Shown: positions 18,224 to 27,702 of the stretch, in pieces
Numbering within the stretch: position 1 is the first letter of the stretch
How the letters are laid out: every line of letters begins with the position of its first letter
Assembly (NCBI GenBank): GCA_018449715.1
Contig: JAAVVA010000003.1
Location: forward strand, 454,854-518,853
Source of the DNA: Acidobacteriaceae bacterium dw_441
Lineage (GTDB): Bacteria; Acidobacteriota; Terriglobia; Terriglobales; Acidobacteriaceae
Reading direction: 5' to 3'
DNA length: 64,000 nt
Notes under the pieces: generated by a model
Seen by the model: only the letters and a program-made list of their open reading frames with translations
Database searches by the model: none
What the model was told of the DNA's origin: nothing
Made by a program: the position numbers and the translations under genes

Positions 18224-20383
18224 TTACGGCTGTGTAAGCGAGGCGGTCGCCGCAGCCGGTTGAGCCGAACCAGCAGGCGCTTCGACGCGCAGGGCGATCC
18301 TGGGAAAGCTGAAGCTGCCGCCCGCATCGTCAATCACATTGACCTGGCAGACGTATGTTCCTGGCTTCAGTTGAGTTAGCGGAACGTCAAACTGAAACGC
18401 GACCGCATCGCGCTCCGGAACATTGATGGCCTCTGCGGAGACGAGTGGAGTCTCGTAAACCTTCACCCCTCCACTCAGAAACTCAATGCTGGTAAGCACT
18501 TTCACCGCACCCGCGGGCCGCCGCGTCAATCCTGGCGATGGCTTCGGAGCGTCGCCTTCGACCTTTTGCCGTGTGGGGTTGTAAATCTCATAGAGGAAAT
18601 AAAGGTGCTGGTTCTGGCGGAAGACATGAGCTACGTTGGGGATCCACTCTACTCCATCCCGCACCAGCGGACTCACCGTCTTCTTCGTCGTGTTCGGAAG
18701 CTGTTGGCTCGCCAGCACGATGGAGCTGAGCTTGATGGGAAGCTTCTTGAAGTCCGGAACCTGAAGGTCCGTCTCGAAGCTTCCCATGCGCCCCGTCTGG
18801 TTTTCGCGCACCACAAACTTCACGTGATAACTTCCCGGTGCAAGTGCGAAGCCCGTGGAGTACTGAATGTTTTTACGTGCGACCTGTTGCGATTCATCGA
18901 GCGCCAGCTTCACCGTATCGCGAACATTGCCGACGACGATGCCCTGGGCATTCTTCACCTGCCCCAGCACGTCGATGTTCGCGTTATCGCGGTTCCCATT
19001 CTTGAGGAAGGGAATCTGCGAACCCGGCACGATCAGCGAGATCGGCACAAAGAACCGGTTCTCCTCCATGCGGAAGTAAAGCGCCTGCAGGTAGATCGCG
19101 ACATCGGTGGCCGGTAGATCGCTACGCATCTGCTCGGCCAGCGCCAGTTCGCGGTCCTCGTTTTTCTGATGTTGAAAGTCCGCGGGAGCATAGTAGCCGG
19201 GCCTGTAATCAAGCTGCACATCGCTTCGATTCAGCTTGATCGTCAGCTTGCGATAAGCGCCGTCGCGTGCCGTGTTGGCCGAGCGGAAGCCGATGATGTA
19301 ATAAGTCTCGGTATCGCGCTGTACCTGCTGAAAGGCCGGAGCGAAGTCGTTGGAATCAAGAAACGCCTTGCCCCCCGTATCCTTCGAGAGCGTAGCCAGC
19401 ACCTCCTGCGAGCCGAAGTTCGAATCGAGCTGGCTCTGCATCGCTCCTCCGCTGTACGCCGCAGTTCCGCGAAGACTTCCTTTCGAAGCGTCTCCAACAG
19501 GAGGAAGTGCCTGTAGCCCTCGGGTATCGACGCTGTAGATGGCCATGTTGGCGCGCACAGCGGCATTGGTCGCGGCGCGCATGCTCGCCTGGTTCTCGAT
19601 CCCCTGGCGAGTGACTCCGCCCGAGAAGTAAAGAAGGCTCTTGCGTTGATCGACACGCTCGAGGCTCTGCGCAATCGAGCGGATCGCGTACAGTTCGCGG
19701 TCCGTGTTCAACGCGTTGTACTCGGAGTCATCGGCGGTAAAGCTGGAAGCGTCATCCGACGTGCCACCATCGTTCCCGCCCTCGTTGCCGTTGGCGAAGC
19801 CCGTGCCTTCCGTTCCGTTGTATTTGCCGGCAGCCTTCAACAGAGCGGCCTTATCTGCGGTGAAGTCCTGGTCCAGGCTCAGCGAAGTATCCATGCTGAC
19901 CATCGCAACCAGGTCCGCAGGTTGCATCTTCTTGTTGATGTAGTCCTGCGCCGCTTCGACAGCGCGCTCCGTATCTTCGGGCTGCATGCTGCTGAGGTCG
20001 AAGAACATGACGATCAGGCGATGATCCTTCAACTGCGCGGGATTTGCGGCGAAGTTGCGATTGACCAGATCGGCAATGGAAGCCTTTCCCGTCACCGTTG
20101 ACGTCTCGTTCAATGCAACCGCCTGATCGACGTTTTGATAGTCGAAGCTTGCGATCTTCTGCGGCTTGCCATTCTCAAGCACTGTGAAGTCGCCAGCGGT
20201 CAGGCCCTTCACCACTGCGCCGGTCTTCTTGTCACGAACGACGACGTTCGTCAGAACGATATCGCTCTGCACCTTCAGGGTGAAGGTGCCGTCGGACGCA
20301 GTCTGCTGCGCGTTCGCGGTCACGCCGTAACCCGGCATCGTTATCATCAGGCCTGCCAGCACCGCTGCTGTAATTCGCCGCAT
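18224..20383 (-). CDS. VWFA-related Acidobacterial-domain protein, secreted
   Basis: A 719-residue exported protein with a signal peptide of about 25 residues and a von Willebrand A-like domain of the 'VWFA-related Acidobacterial' type (roughly residues 30-400, starting FTLKVQSDIVLTNVVVRDKK). The metal-ion-dependent adhesion site is imperfect: FFDLSSM where DxSxS is canonical. The C-terminal half is beta-rich with an Ig-like look. It starts 15 bp after the receptor stop and is almost certainly cotranscribed with it. Role unknown; adhesion or assembly of a surface complex is an inference from VWA and TPR partners. Confidence 0.88.
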   Translation of the reverse strand: MRRITAAVLAGLMITMPGYGVTANAQQTASDGTFTLKVQSDIVLTNVVVRDKKTGAVVKGLTAGDFTVLENGKPQKIASFDYQNVDQAVALNETSTVTGKASIADLVNRNFAANPAQLKDHRLIVMFFDLSSMQPEDTERAVEAAQDYINKKMQPADLVAMVSMDTSLSLDQDFTADKAALLKAAGKYNGTEGTGFANGNEGGNDGGTSDDASSFTADDSEYNALNTDRELYAIRSIAQSLERVDQRKSLLYFSGGVTRQGIENQASMRAATNAAVRANMAIYSVDTRGLQALPPVGDASKGSLRGTAAYSGGAMQSQLDSNFGSQEVLATLSKDTGGKAFLDSNDFAPAFQQVQRDTETYYIIGFRSANTARDGAYRKLTIKLNRSDVQLDYRPGYYAPADFQHQKNEDRELALAEQMRSDLPATDVAIYLQALYFRMEENRFFVPISLIVPGSQIPFLKNGNRDNANIDVLGQVKNAQGIVVGNVRDTVKLALDESQQVARKNIQYSTGFALAPGSYHVKFVVRENQTGRMGSFETDLQVPDFKKLPIKLSSIVLASQQLPNTTKKTVSPLVRDGVEWIPNVAHVFRQNQHLYFLYEIYNPTRQKVEGDAPKPSPGLTRRPAGAVKVLTSIEFLSGGVKVYETPLVSAEAINVPERDAVAFQFDVPLTQLKPGTYVCQVNVIDDAGGSFSFPRIALRVEAPAGSAQPAAATASLTQP

Positions 20384-20398
20384 GTCAGTTGTCCTTTC

Positions 20399-23300
20399 CT
20401 AGAAGCGGTAGCGAGCGATGAAGGTGAAGCGCCGCATGTTGGCTGTTGAGGTCACCTGTCCGAAGGTGCGTGAGTTCAGCGTGGTGTCGATCCCCGAATA
20501 CTGCACGGTGTTGAAGACATTGTTCACCGTCGCTCTTGCTTCGAAGGAGCGTGTCTCTCCAAGAGGCAGCGTCTTTGAAAGCGAGCCATCAACCGCCACC
20601 GTGCCAGGTCCTTCAATGGAGCCGCGTGAGGCGGTTCCGAAGAAGTTAGCCGGCGTCGTAAAGGCTGCTGCGTTGAACCAGTTCAGGATCGAACCCGCTC
20701 CGTGGATCGGCTGCGAAAAGTCGCGGTCCGGTCGCAGAGAGTTATTCGCTCCTGTAGCGGTTCCACTGATGTTCGCAGCATAGTGCGGCGTAAAGTAAGT
20801 TCCTGTCGCGAAGGTAAAGTCGCCCGATAGAGAGAAGCCATCGAGCGCCTTCGACCAGAAGCCACCCTTGGAGAGAAATGCGCGATTCGGGCCGAAGGGA
20901 AGCTCGAGCACCCAGTTACCCGTGAGCTTGTGACGAATATCGAAGGAGCTGTTGCCTGCTTCCGCATCGAGATCGCGATCGTTCTGTGCCGGTGTCGTCG
21001 CTGTTCCTCCAATCGAGGAGGCGTTATCGATCGAATGCCCATACTGATACGTCGCCTGCAGGGAGACTCCCTTCTGCATACGCTTGCGGGCATTGATGCT
21101 GAGAGCGTTGAAGCGCGAGAAGCCGAGCGAGTCCTCGTAGTTGAAGGTCTGCGCCGTCTGATTGAGAACTCCGGTGGCTGTGCGGTTCGGCACGCGAACG
21201 ATATCGAGGTTGCCTCCCAGTGCTCCGTTGTATCCGATGTTGAGGACGATATCCATCGGCAGCGTTCTCTGTAGATCGAGGCTCCACACCTGCACATGCC
21301 CCAGGCGATAGTTCGGGTTCACGCTGTAGTTATTCAGCACCGCCGCGGTCGAGCAGTTGAAGGCATTTGCCAGTGCGAGTTCGCCGCATCCTGAGGTATT
21401 GGCGATGTTCGTCTGCGTTACAGAGAACGGAGGCTGGAACGCAAGCTGCCTCGCGAAGCCAGAATATTGCGTCGTGTTGTAGTTGATTCCATAGCCGCCA
21501 CGCACCACCATCTGCGAAAAGAGCTTGCCCTTTGGACGATAGGCGAAGCCGAAACGCGGCGAGAACATCGTGCGATCAGGATTGACCAGCGAGCGAGGAA
21601 ACGTGCCGCTGTAAGGGCCTGTCGCTCCCGGCGTCACTGCGGCGACCTCGGTGAAGTCCGCGTTGTGATCGAGGTTGACCAGACGATTATTCTTCTCGAC
21701 GTAAGGCGAGAAGTATTCATAACGCAGACCATAGTTCAGCGTCAGGTTCGGAAGAATGCGCCAGTCGTCGTTTGCATACAGGTCCCACACATTGGCGCGC
21801 AGGTACGTCTTGGCAAGGCCAGCCTGCACCGCAGACTGTTGTGGCAGGCCTAGCAGAAAGTCAGCGAAGCTGTACCCGCCGGACTGTGTATCCGGGTTTT
21901 GCGTCGCGTATCCGGTGAAGGTGAAGGCTCCCAGCGGGCTGGCTCCACTCTGCAGATTGCCCGGAGCGGTGAAGCTGTCTGCATGAACGCGACGAAAGTC
22001 CATGCCGAACTGGAAGTTATGTTTCAGATGCGACCATCGAACGCCATCGCTGAACGAGATGGTCTGGTTCACCGTATCGCCAGGAGCCGTCTGGTTCAGT
22101 CCACTCAGGTTAGAGAAGGAGAGAGAAGGCACACCGTAGTAAAAACGGTTCGACGCAACCTCCGAGCTACCGATCAGGATTCCCGCATCGGCAGCAGGGC
22201 TATCCGCGCCATTGGTGAAGAGGTTGAGTGTCGTCGCGTGCGAGCGGTTCCATGTGAGGGTGGCGTTATTCGTAAGCCGTCCATACCCGATGGTGTAACC
22301 CGCCGAGACGTTATAGCCGTCCGACGCCGTCGATCCGCTAAGCGGAAGAAAGACATTGCGAAGGTCAGAGGCTGAGTGGCTGTAGCTGAATCCGAAGTTG
22401 ATGTTCTGGCGCAGCGTCTTCGGAGCATTGGCCTGTTGTCTTCTTCCTCCTCCTCCGCCGAAGGGCCCCATGCCCGCGCTCTGTCCGAAGTTGCGAACAT
22501 AGCGTCCGGAAGCCGTGAGACTATTCTGCCCAGCCGATGTAATGGTCTGGTAGTTGTATCCCTGCTGTCCGACGGCTGCAATGTTGGGGGCAGGGTAGAA
22601 CTTCATCAGCGAGGCTGCCTGCGAAGAGATGCGGTCCGCGCAGATCGCATTCAGCACACCGTTGCACTGAAACTGCTGCCCGGTCGTGCGATCGTAGATC
22701 GGCGTGCTCAGATCTGAGAAATCGCCTCCACGTTCCGCCAGCGTAGGAACGGTCGCATACAGGTTCTGCGGATTCGTATTGCGTCGCCCTGTAAGGTTGA
22801 AGAAGACGAACTGCTTCGTGCTCGGCTTTATCAGTCCCGGAATAAACGGCGCTCCGGCAAACGATACTCCATACTGGTTGGAGTTATACGCAGGCTTCAC
22901 AACAGGCGCTCCCGTCAGCGAGTAGTTCGTCGCATCGAGCGCGCCATTGCCTCCCTGGTAGAAGATGGCTCCGTGAGGCTGCCCGGGGTTGAAGCCGCGC
23001 CCGCCTCGTCCTCCTCCACGCATCGCAAACCCGCCGCCGCCCGGCCCGCCAAATCCTCCGGGCCCTCCTCGCGGTCCTCCGCCACCGGCCATGATTCCAC
23101 CCAGCATTCCCGCAACTGCATTCGCGACATCCGCGTTCGCTCCGCCCTGCTGACGAGCTCGCGCCATCGCATCTTCCACGCGCTGCCGAATATCATCCTC
23201 GCTCATGTTTGCGAGTCCGTTGGTCTGTCCCATCTGTCCGCTCACGGCCACAGAATCCGTTGCGGAAGCATCTCCTCCAGACCCTGCCAGTGATGGCATC

Positions 23301-23851
23301 TGCGCTCCCGCACTGCCTGCGCCCGCGCTTGCATCGGCAAGATCCGACGCCCCCTCGGCTAAATTGAGCGACTGTATGCCGCGTCCCAGCGTGCTCGTCC
23401 GCGCCGTGCTGGAGGCCTGCTGTCTCTGCTGCTGCTCCTCCTGTTGCTCCACACGCGAGGCCAGCTGCATGGTGAAGTCAGCGGCCTGCTCCGGCTTGCC
23501 TCCGTTCTCTCCCGACGCGTTGATGAGAACCTCCTGCGTCTCGGCGGCAAAGGCGGCAAGCTCAGCCTTCACCACATACCGCCCGTTCCGCGGAATGGCC
23601 ATCACGAAGGAGCCAGTGATATCGGTCGTCGTGGCATACTTCTTGCCGGTCAAGGTGTTGGTTGCGGTCATGGCGACTCCAGGCAGAGGCACCGCGCCTG
23701 ACTTCACCGTTCCGCGAATGGTCCCGCCAGAGGCGACCTGCGCCGTGGAAGCTGCCGGGGCCTGTGCTCCATTTACGTCCTGGGCTTCGCCCGCACCTGC
23801 AAGACCGAAGGCCATCACGCACAGCATCGCCTTTTGCAACACTCTTTCCAC
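20399..23851 (-). CDS. Oar-like TonB-dependent receptor with Gly-rich segment, no plug motif
   Basis: Outer-membrane receptor-like protein of 1150 residues. Signal peptide 1-24; carboxypeptidase-regulatory domain about 43-130; Gln-rich stretch 133-146; Ala/Ser/Gly-rich segment 150-250; glycine-rich stretch 251-291; then QPHGAIFYQGGNGALDATNY and a beta-barrel with standard Oar strands (WDLYANDDWRILPNLTLNYG) ending in FIARYRF, the usual aromatic terminus. I cannot find the plug signature (ELPxNGR or similar) that the other receptor in this window has. It is followed at 15 bp by the VWA gene and preceded by a DUF5666 gene 55 bp upstream. The ligand is unknown. Confidence 0.88.
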   Translation of the reverse strand: MERVLQKAMLCVMAFGLAGAGEAQDVNGAQAPAASTAQVASGGTIRGTVKSGAVPLPGVAMTATNTLTGKKYATTTDITGSFVMAIPRNGRYVVKAELAAFAAETQEVLINASGENGGKPEQAADFTMQLASRVEQQEEQQQRQQASSTARTSTLGRGIQSLNLAEGASDLADASAGAGSAGAQMPSLAGSGGDASATDSVAVSGQMGQTNGLANMSEDDIRQRVEDAMARARQQGGANADVANAVAGMLGGIMAGGGGPRGGPGGFGGPGGGGFAMRGGGRGGRGFNPGQPHGAIFYQGGNGALDATNYSLTGAPVVKPAYNSNQYGVSFAGAPFIPGLIKPSTKQFVFFNLTGRRNTNPQNLYATVPTLAERGGDFSDLSTPIYDRTTGQQFQCNGVLNAICADRISSQAASLMKFYPAPNIAAVGQQGYNYQTITSAGQNSLTASGRYVRNFGQSAGMGPFGGGGGRRQQANAPKTLRQNINFGFSYSHSASDLRNVFLPLSGSTASDGYNVSAGYTIGYGRLTNNATLTWNRSHATTLNLFTNGADSPAADAGILIGSSEVASNRFYYGVPSLSFSNLSGLNQTAPGDTVNQTISFSDGVRWSHLKHNFQFGMDFRRVHADSFTAPGNLQSGASPLGAFTFTGYATQNPDTQSGGYSFADFLLGLPQQSAVQAGLAKTYLRANVWDLYANDDWRILPNLTLNYGLRYEYFSPYVEKNNRLVNLDHNADFTEVAAVTPGATGPYSGTFPRSLVNPDRTMFSPRFGFAYRPKGKLFSQMVVRGGYGINYNTTQYSGFARQLAFQPPFSVTQTNIANTSGCGELALANAFNCSTAAVLNNYSVNPNYRLGHVQVWSLDLQRTLPMDIVLNIGYNGALGGNLDIVRVPNRTATGVLNQTAQTFNYEDSLGFSRFNALSINARKRMQKGVSLQATYQYGHSIDNASSIGGTATTPAQNDRDLDAEAGNSSFDIRHKLTGNWVLELPFGPNRAFLSKGGFWSKALDGFSLSGDFTFATGTYFTPHYAANISGTATGANNSLRPDRDFSQPIHGAGSILNWFNAAAFTTPANFFGTASRGSIEGPGTVAVDGSLSKTLPLGETRSFEARATVNNVFNTVQYSGIDTTLNSRTFGQVTSTANMRRFTFIARYRF

Positions 23852-23906
23852 AGAGACCCTCGCTTAAGTCTTCAAACCGAACTACCAGTTCATCAATCGA
23901 ACACGC

Positions 23907-24647
23907 CTATTGTTGAGAAGAGGTTGCGGCAGAACTTCCATCCGTGCCGCGACGAGGCCGCATCCCCATCGCACCCGCAGCGCCGGGAGGAAGAATCGAA
24001 AGGTTCGTCGGAACGAAGACTCCATGCTTCACCGCGCCCTGTCCGGCGATCATGTCGCCCACCTTCACATCGGCCAGCGTAACAATCTCGCTGTTCGCAG
24101 CCGGAGCTGCAGCAGGGGAAGGAGCATTCTCCTCAGGAGCCGCTCCTCCGCGCCGCCCTCTTCCCTTGCGGAAGGAGGTCGTCTCATCCACCTCGATCAC
24201 CTGGCTTACATTGTCCGGGCGCTGAATCGTCAGCTTCACATCATCAATCGCGGTGACCTTGCCCGTGATGTAGGTCTTGCCAAGATCATCACGCATCTTC
24301 TTCACCTGCTCGGCGTCCATCACGGCGACAAACAGCGCGTGCATCGTCTTCTTCGGAGCATCCAGCTCGCCCATCGCTCCCACGCCATCGCCTACCTTGA
24401 CGTCGGCGGCGCGAACCGGCTGGCGGTCCTTCATCATGCGGGTGTTGGGAGTCAGAGCGACCTCGTAAACCTCTCCCGAATCCGTCTTGATGGTGAGATG
24501 ATCGGCCGCCGCCGCTGTAACCGTTCCGCGAACCATCGGGCCACGGGCAAAGGCCGCTCCATCCGCCGGACCCTCCTGCGCCCTCACCGCACCTGCGCTG
24601 GCTGCAACGGCCAGGGTCATCACGTAACCGGCCCATCTCATCTTCAT
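23907..24647 (-). CDS. Secreted DUF5666-domain protein
   Basis: A 246-residue exported protein: signal peptide ending GAVRAQ, then two DUF5666-like beta-barrel units (VRGTVTAAAADHLTIKTDSG and TGKVTAIDDVKLTIQRPD, each followed by a DVKVGD turn), a basic Gly/Arg patch (FRKGRGRRGG), an Ala/Pro linker and a disordered tail. Start ATG 24647 is chosen for AGGAAG six bases upstream; frames upstream are open but atypical. First gene of the minus-strand series leading to the receptor, VWA and TPR genes. DUF5666 has no assigned function. Confidence 0.82.
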   Translation of the reverse strand: MKMRWAGYVMTLAVAASAGAVRAQEGPADGAAFARGPMVRGTVTAAAADHLTIKTDSGEVYEVALTPNTRMMKDRQPVRAADVKVGDGVGAMGELDAPKKTMHALFVAVMDAEQVKKMRDDLGKTYITGKVTAIDDVKLTIQRPDNVSQVIEVDETTSFRKGRGRRGGAAPEENAPSPAAAPAANSEIVTLADVKVGDMIAGQGAVKHGVFVPTNLSILPPGAAGAMGMRPRRGTDGSSAATSSQQ

Positions 24648-24697
24648 CCTGCTTCCTTCCATTCCTTCGCGCTCTGAACCCGTGCTCATACAGACGC

Positions 24698-24735
24698 GTT
24701 TTTTTGTCGAAAGACGCTTCTGACGACAAAAAAAC
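24698..24735. promoter_or_regulatory. Perfect 12-bp inverted repeat between divergent genes
   Basis: GTTTTTTTGTCG at 24698-24709 and its exact complement at 24724-24735 flank a 14-base loop, midway between the DUF5666 gene (minus) and the VIT gene (plus). Position suggests a shared operator or a bidirectional promoter element; as RNA it would be a weak A/U hairpin. Confidence 0.4.
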
Positions 24736-24768
24736 ACGTTACGCTGGTTACCGATTTAAACTATCTGC

Positions 24769-25506
24769 ATGCCACAACCCAGCGGCCCTTCCAGCAACCA
24801 GCAGCACGGCAACGATCACATTGAAGGGCACTTCGAATCCAGCGCGACCATCCGGGATATCGTCATCGGCCTCTCCGATGGTCTGACCGTTCCCTTCGCC
24901 CTGGCCGCCGGACTTTCAGGCGCCGTCGCCTCGTCCCGCATCGTCGTGCTCGCCGGTCTGGCCGAGATCGCCGCCGGCTCCATCGCAATGGGGCTTGGAG
25001 GATATCTTGCAGCCCGCGGCGACGCCGAACATTACGCCTCCGAGAAAAAACGCGAGGAGAGCGAAATCGTGGAGCGCACACGCGACGAAGAGGAGGAGAT
25101 CTACGAGATCTTCGAGAAGTACTCCGTCCCACGCGCCAACGCGGCTCCCGTTCTCGATGCCCTGCGCCAGAACCCCACCGCGTGGATCGACTTCATGATG
25201 CGCTTTGAGCTGGGCCTCGAAGAGCCGGAGCCGAACCGCGCTCATCGCTCGGCCTTTACGATCGCGCTGTCTTACATTGCAGGAGGCCTCGTGCCTCTGC
25301 TGCCCTACATGGTGGTGACAGAGAACGCGCTGGCGCTCCAGCTTTCCATCGTGGTCACCCTCATAGCGCTTGGAATCTTCGGTGCGCTCAAGGGAAGAAT
25401 CGTCGGAACCGGCTGGCTTCGCAGCGCAACCCAGACCGTGCTCATCGGCGGAACTGCCGCCGCCGTGGCCTACTTTCTGGCGCGTCTGCTGAACCATCAG
25501 GCATAA
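24769..25506 (+). CDS. VIT1/CCC1-family Fe2+/Mn2+ transporter
   Basis: Inner-membrane divalent-metal exporter of the VIT1/CCC1 family, 245 residues with about five membrane segments. Helix 1 contains DIVIGLSDGLTVPFALAAGL and helix 2 EIAAGSIAMGLGGYLAARGD, the family's metal-path helices; a charged cytosolic helical domain rich in Glu (about residues 88-120) follows, as in VIT1's metal-binding domain. No Shine-Dalgarno is present; TAAACT lies six bases before the ATG, suggesting a leaderless mRNA. Probably protects against iron or manganese excess. Confidence 0.88.
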   Translation: MPQPSGPSSNQQHGNDHIEGHFESSATIRDIVIGLSDGLTVPFALAAGLSGAVASSRIVVLAGLAEIAAGSIAMGLGGYLAARGDAEHYASEKKREESEIVERTRDEEEEIYEIFEKYSVPRANAAPVLDALRQNPTAWIDFMMRFELGLEEPEPNRAHRSAFTIALSYIAGGLVPLLPYMVVTENALALQLSIVVTLIALGIFGALKGRIVGTGWLRSATQTVLIGGTAAAVAYFLARLLNHQA

Positions 25507-25512
25507 TCATCC

Positions 25513-25536
25513 TTCCCGCAGTGCAGGCTGCGGGAA
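25513..25536 (+). terminator. Hairpin after the VIT gene
   Basis: TTCCCGCAG and its exact complement surround a 6-base loop seven bases after the stop. There is no T tract on either strand, so it may be a weak or factor-assisted terminator. Confidence 0.4.
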
Positions 25537-25610
25537 GCAGGCAGTGTGCGAAAAAAAGCAACAAAAGCCGCGACCGACCCATCCCATAAGGCACGAGTTC
25601 AAGGATGAAT

Positions 25611-26951
25611 ATGCCAGCTTTTACTGAAAACGCCGCCTCCTCTCTGCTCGCCCGTTTCAAGGCCGTCCGCAATGCCACCACCGCGCTCTGCCGCCCTCTC
25701 TCCCCTGAGGACATGATGGTGCAGTCCTGCCCCGAGGCAAGCCCCGTCAAGTGGCACCTGGCCCACACCAGCTGGTTCTTCGAAACCTTCGTCCTCTCCG
25801 AATTCCTCGCCAGCTACGCGCCCTTTCATCCCGACTTCCGCTGGCTCTTCAACAGCTACTACAACACGCTCGGCTCCATGCCCGAGAAGAGGCTGCGCTC
25901 CTCTTTCTCCCGCCCCCCGCTCGATCTCATCCTCGCCTTTCGCGCCCACGTGGACGCCGCAATGGAGCGCCTCCTTCAGCATCCCGCTGAAGACGAGGCC
26001 GCCCGCCGCATCGCCCTCGGCATTGAGCACGAGCAGCAGCACCAGGAGCTGATCGCCACCGACATCAAGCACGCCCTCTTCACCAACCCGCTTCATCCCG
26101 CGTACATCGAAGACACCGCGTTACTGTCGAGCGTCACCACCATCGCTCCTCCGCTCGAATGGATCGATCTCGCCCCCGGCCTCACGGAGATCGGCGTCAC
26201 CCCCGACCCTTCCTCTGCCGACGCCTTTGCCTTCGACAACGAGACGCCGCGCCACCCTGTTTACATCGCGCCCTTCCGCCTCGCCTCGCGCCTGGTCACC
26301 TGCGCCGAGTATCTCGCCTTCATTGACCAGAACGGATACAACCGCCCCGAGCTGTGGCTCTCCGAGGGCTGGGTGACCGTACGCTCCTCCGGCTGGCAAG
26401 CCCCTCTCTACTGGCAGCGCGACTCCGAGACGCGCTCCGGCTGGTCCATCTACACGCTTCGCGGGCTGATCCCTCTGGAGGATCTCTCCGAGACCCCCGT
26501 CTGTCATCTCAGCTTCTTCGAGGCGGACGCCTACGCCCGCTGGGCGGGACATCGCCTCCCCACGGAGTTTGAGTGGGAGTACGCCGCTGCGCAGCAGGGA
26601 ACTCTTCGCCGCGATACTTCTTCCGAATCCTCTCCCGCAACAAAGGCGAACCTCCTCGAAACCGGCTCTCTTCACCCGACGCCCGCAAACCATCTCCCCG
26701 GGCTACAGCAGGTCTTCGGCGATGTGTGGGAGTGGACCGCGAGCCCTTACACCGGCTATCCAGGCTACGCTCCTCTCCCCGGAGCCCTGGGCGAGTACAA
26801 CGGCAAGTTCATGAGTTCGCAGATGGTTCTGCGCGGAGGCTCCTGCGTCACCCCGGCGACGCACATCCGCGCAACCTACCGCAACTTCTTCACGCCATCG
26901 ACCCGCTGGCAGTTCTCCGGTCTTCGTCTTGCCCGCGACGCCGCCCGCTAG
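25611..26951 (+). CDS. egtB: Ergothioneine biosynthesis sulfoxide synthase EgtB
   Basis: Non-heme iron enzyme that couples oxygen-dependent sulfurisation of hercynine in ergothioneine synthesis. The N-terminal DinB-like domain holds iron-ligand candidates in PVKWHLAHTSWFFETF and HEQQHQELIATDIKH; the C-terminal formylglycine-generating-enzyme-like domain (about 200-446) includes PVCHLSFFEADAYARWAG, RLPTEFEWEYAA and MVLRGGSCVTP. Of two ATGs two codons apart, 25611 has AAGG six bases upstream and is preferred over 25605. egtD, the other core gene, lies 750 bp downstream beyond an RcnB-like gene. No egtA, egtC or egtE is visible here. Confidence 0.93.
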   Translation: MPAFTENAASSLLARFKAVRNATTALCRPLSPEDMMVQSCPEASPVKWHLAHTSWFFETFVLSEFLASYAPFHPDFRWLFNSYYNTLGSMPEKRLRSSFSRPPLDLILAFRAHVDAAMERLLQHPAEDEAARRIALGIEHEQQHQELIATDIKHALFTNPLHPAYIEDTALLSSVTTIAPPLEWIDLAPGLTEIGVTPDPSSADAFAFDNETPRHPVYIAPFRLASRLVTCAEYLAFIDQNGYNRPELWLSEGWVTVRSSGWQAPLYWQRDSETRSGWSIYTLRGLIPLEDLSETPVCHLSFFEADAYARWAGHRLPTEFEWEYAAAQQGTLRRDTSSESSPATKANLLETGSLHPTPANHLPGLQQVFGDVWEWTASPYTGYPGYAPLPGALGEYNGKFMSSQMVLRGGSCVTPATHIRATYRNFFTPSTRWQFSGLRLARDAAR

Positions 26952-27113
26952 AACGCTCTCCTTGGAGATGTTTCAGTGCTGTTGCATTTCAGAACACGCA
27001 TTGTTACGGATGCGTGGTTTTTACACAGCAACTATTTCTTCAGGTGTACTTTAGCTAAGTTGCTGCATCTCACCACATGACATACCCATGTCACCGAGGA
27101 AGGAAGAAAGAAA

Positions 27114-27554
27114 ATGAACATTCATTCCATTGCGCGCAGGGCATTTCAGAGCGCACTTATTCCGGTTCTGGTTCTTGCTGTTTCAACGGGAGCCGCACAG
27201 GCGCAGGGACGTGGTCACGCATATGGCCACGACAATCACGATAACCACGATAATCGCGGCCAGGACTTCCATTTCCGCGATCAGGACCGCGGAAACTTCG
27301 CGCCCCACTACCAGAAGGACATCAGTCGCTGGCAGCGGAATCCGCACGGTCGCCCCGTCTTCACTCGCGGCCAGCGTATTCCTTCCAACTATCGCTTCCG
27401 CGCCGTCCCCCGTTCCTACTATGCCAATGTGCCCCCGCCGCCCCCGGGCTATCAGTACGGCTACTATGACGGTTACGTCGTGTCCTACAATCCCACCACG
27501 CGTATCATCGCCGACGTCCTCGACCTTGTTACCTCGGCTACCGTCAACCGCTAG
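27114..27554 (+). CDS. RcnB-like secreted His-rich protein
   Basis: A 146-residue exported protein: signal peptide ending AAQAQG, then a low-complexity segment rich in His, Asp, Asn and Gly (YGHDNHDNHDNRGQDFHF), then a C-terminal domain with VPRSYYANVPPPPPGYQY, YDGYVVSYNPTTRIIADVLD, as in RcnB-type periplasmic proteins linked to nickel/cobalt homeostasis in E. coli. The His/Asp tract may bind metal. A strong purine-rich ribosome site (GAGGAAGGAAGAAAGAAA) precedes it and a strong terminator follows. It lies between egtB and egtD, but as its own transcription unit. Confidence 0.75.
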   Translation: MNIHSIARRAFQSALIPVLVLAVSTGAAQAQGRGHAYGHDNHDNHDNRGQDFHFRDQDRGNFAPHYQKDISRWQRNPHGRPVFTRGQRIPSNYRFRAVPRSYYANVPPPPPGYQYGYYDGYVVSYNPTTRIIADVLDLVTSATVNR

Positions 27555-27577
27555 TCAGAAAAACCAAACCGTATCCG

Positions 27578-27618
27578 GACGAGGCCAGTCGCCGCTGGTC
27601 TCGTCTTTTATTTTTCTT
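27578..27618 (+). terminator. Rho-independent terminator after the RcnB-like gene
   Basis: GACGAGGCCAG (27578-27588) pairs with 27595-27605 with a single G-T wobble, followed by TTTTATTTTTCTT. This separates the RcnB-like gene from egtD. Confidence 0.85.
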
Positions 27619-27702
27619 GGGCCTTCCCGCTCCTCTGCTGACACCACGGCGTCAGCAGGATAAGATTTTTGCGGAACCTTTCGGGGCGGGGTACTGCATC
27701 CA

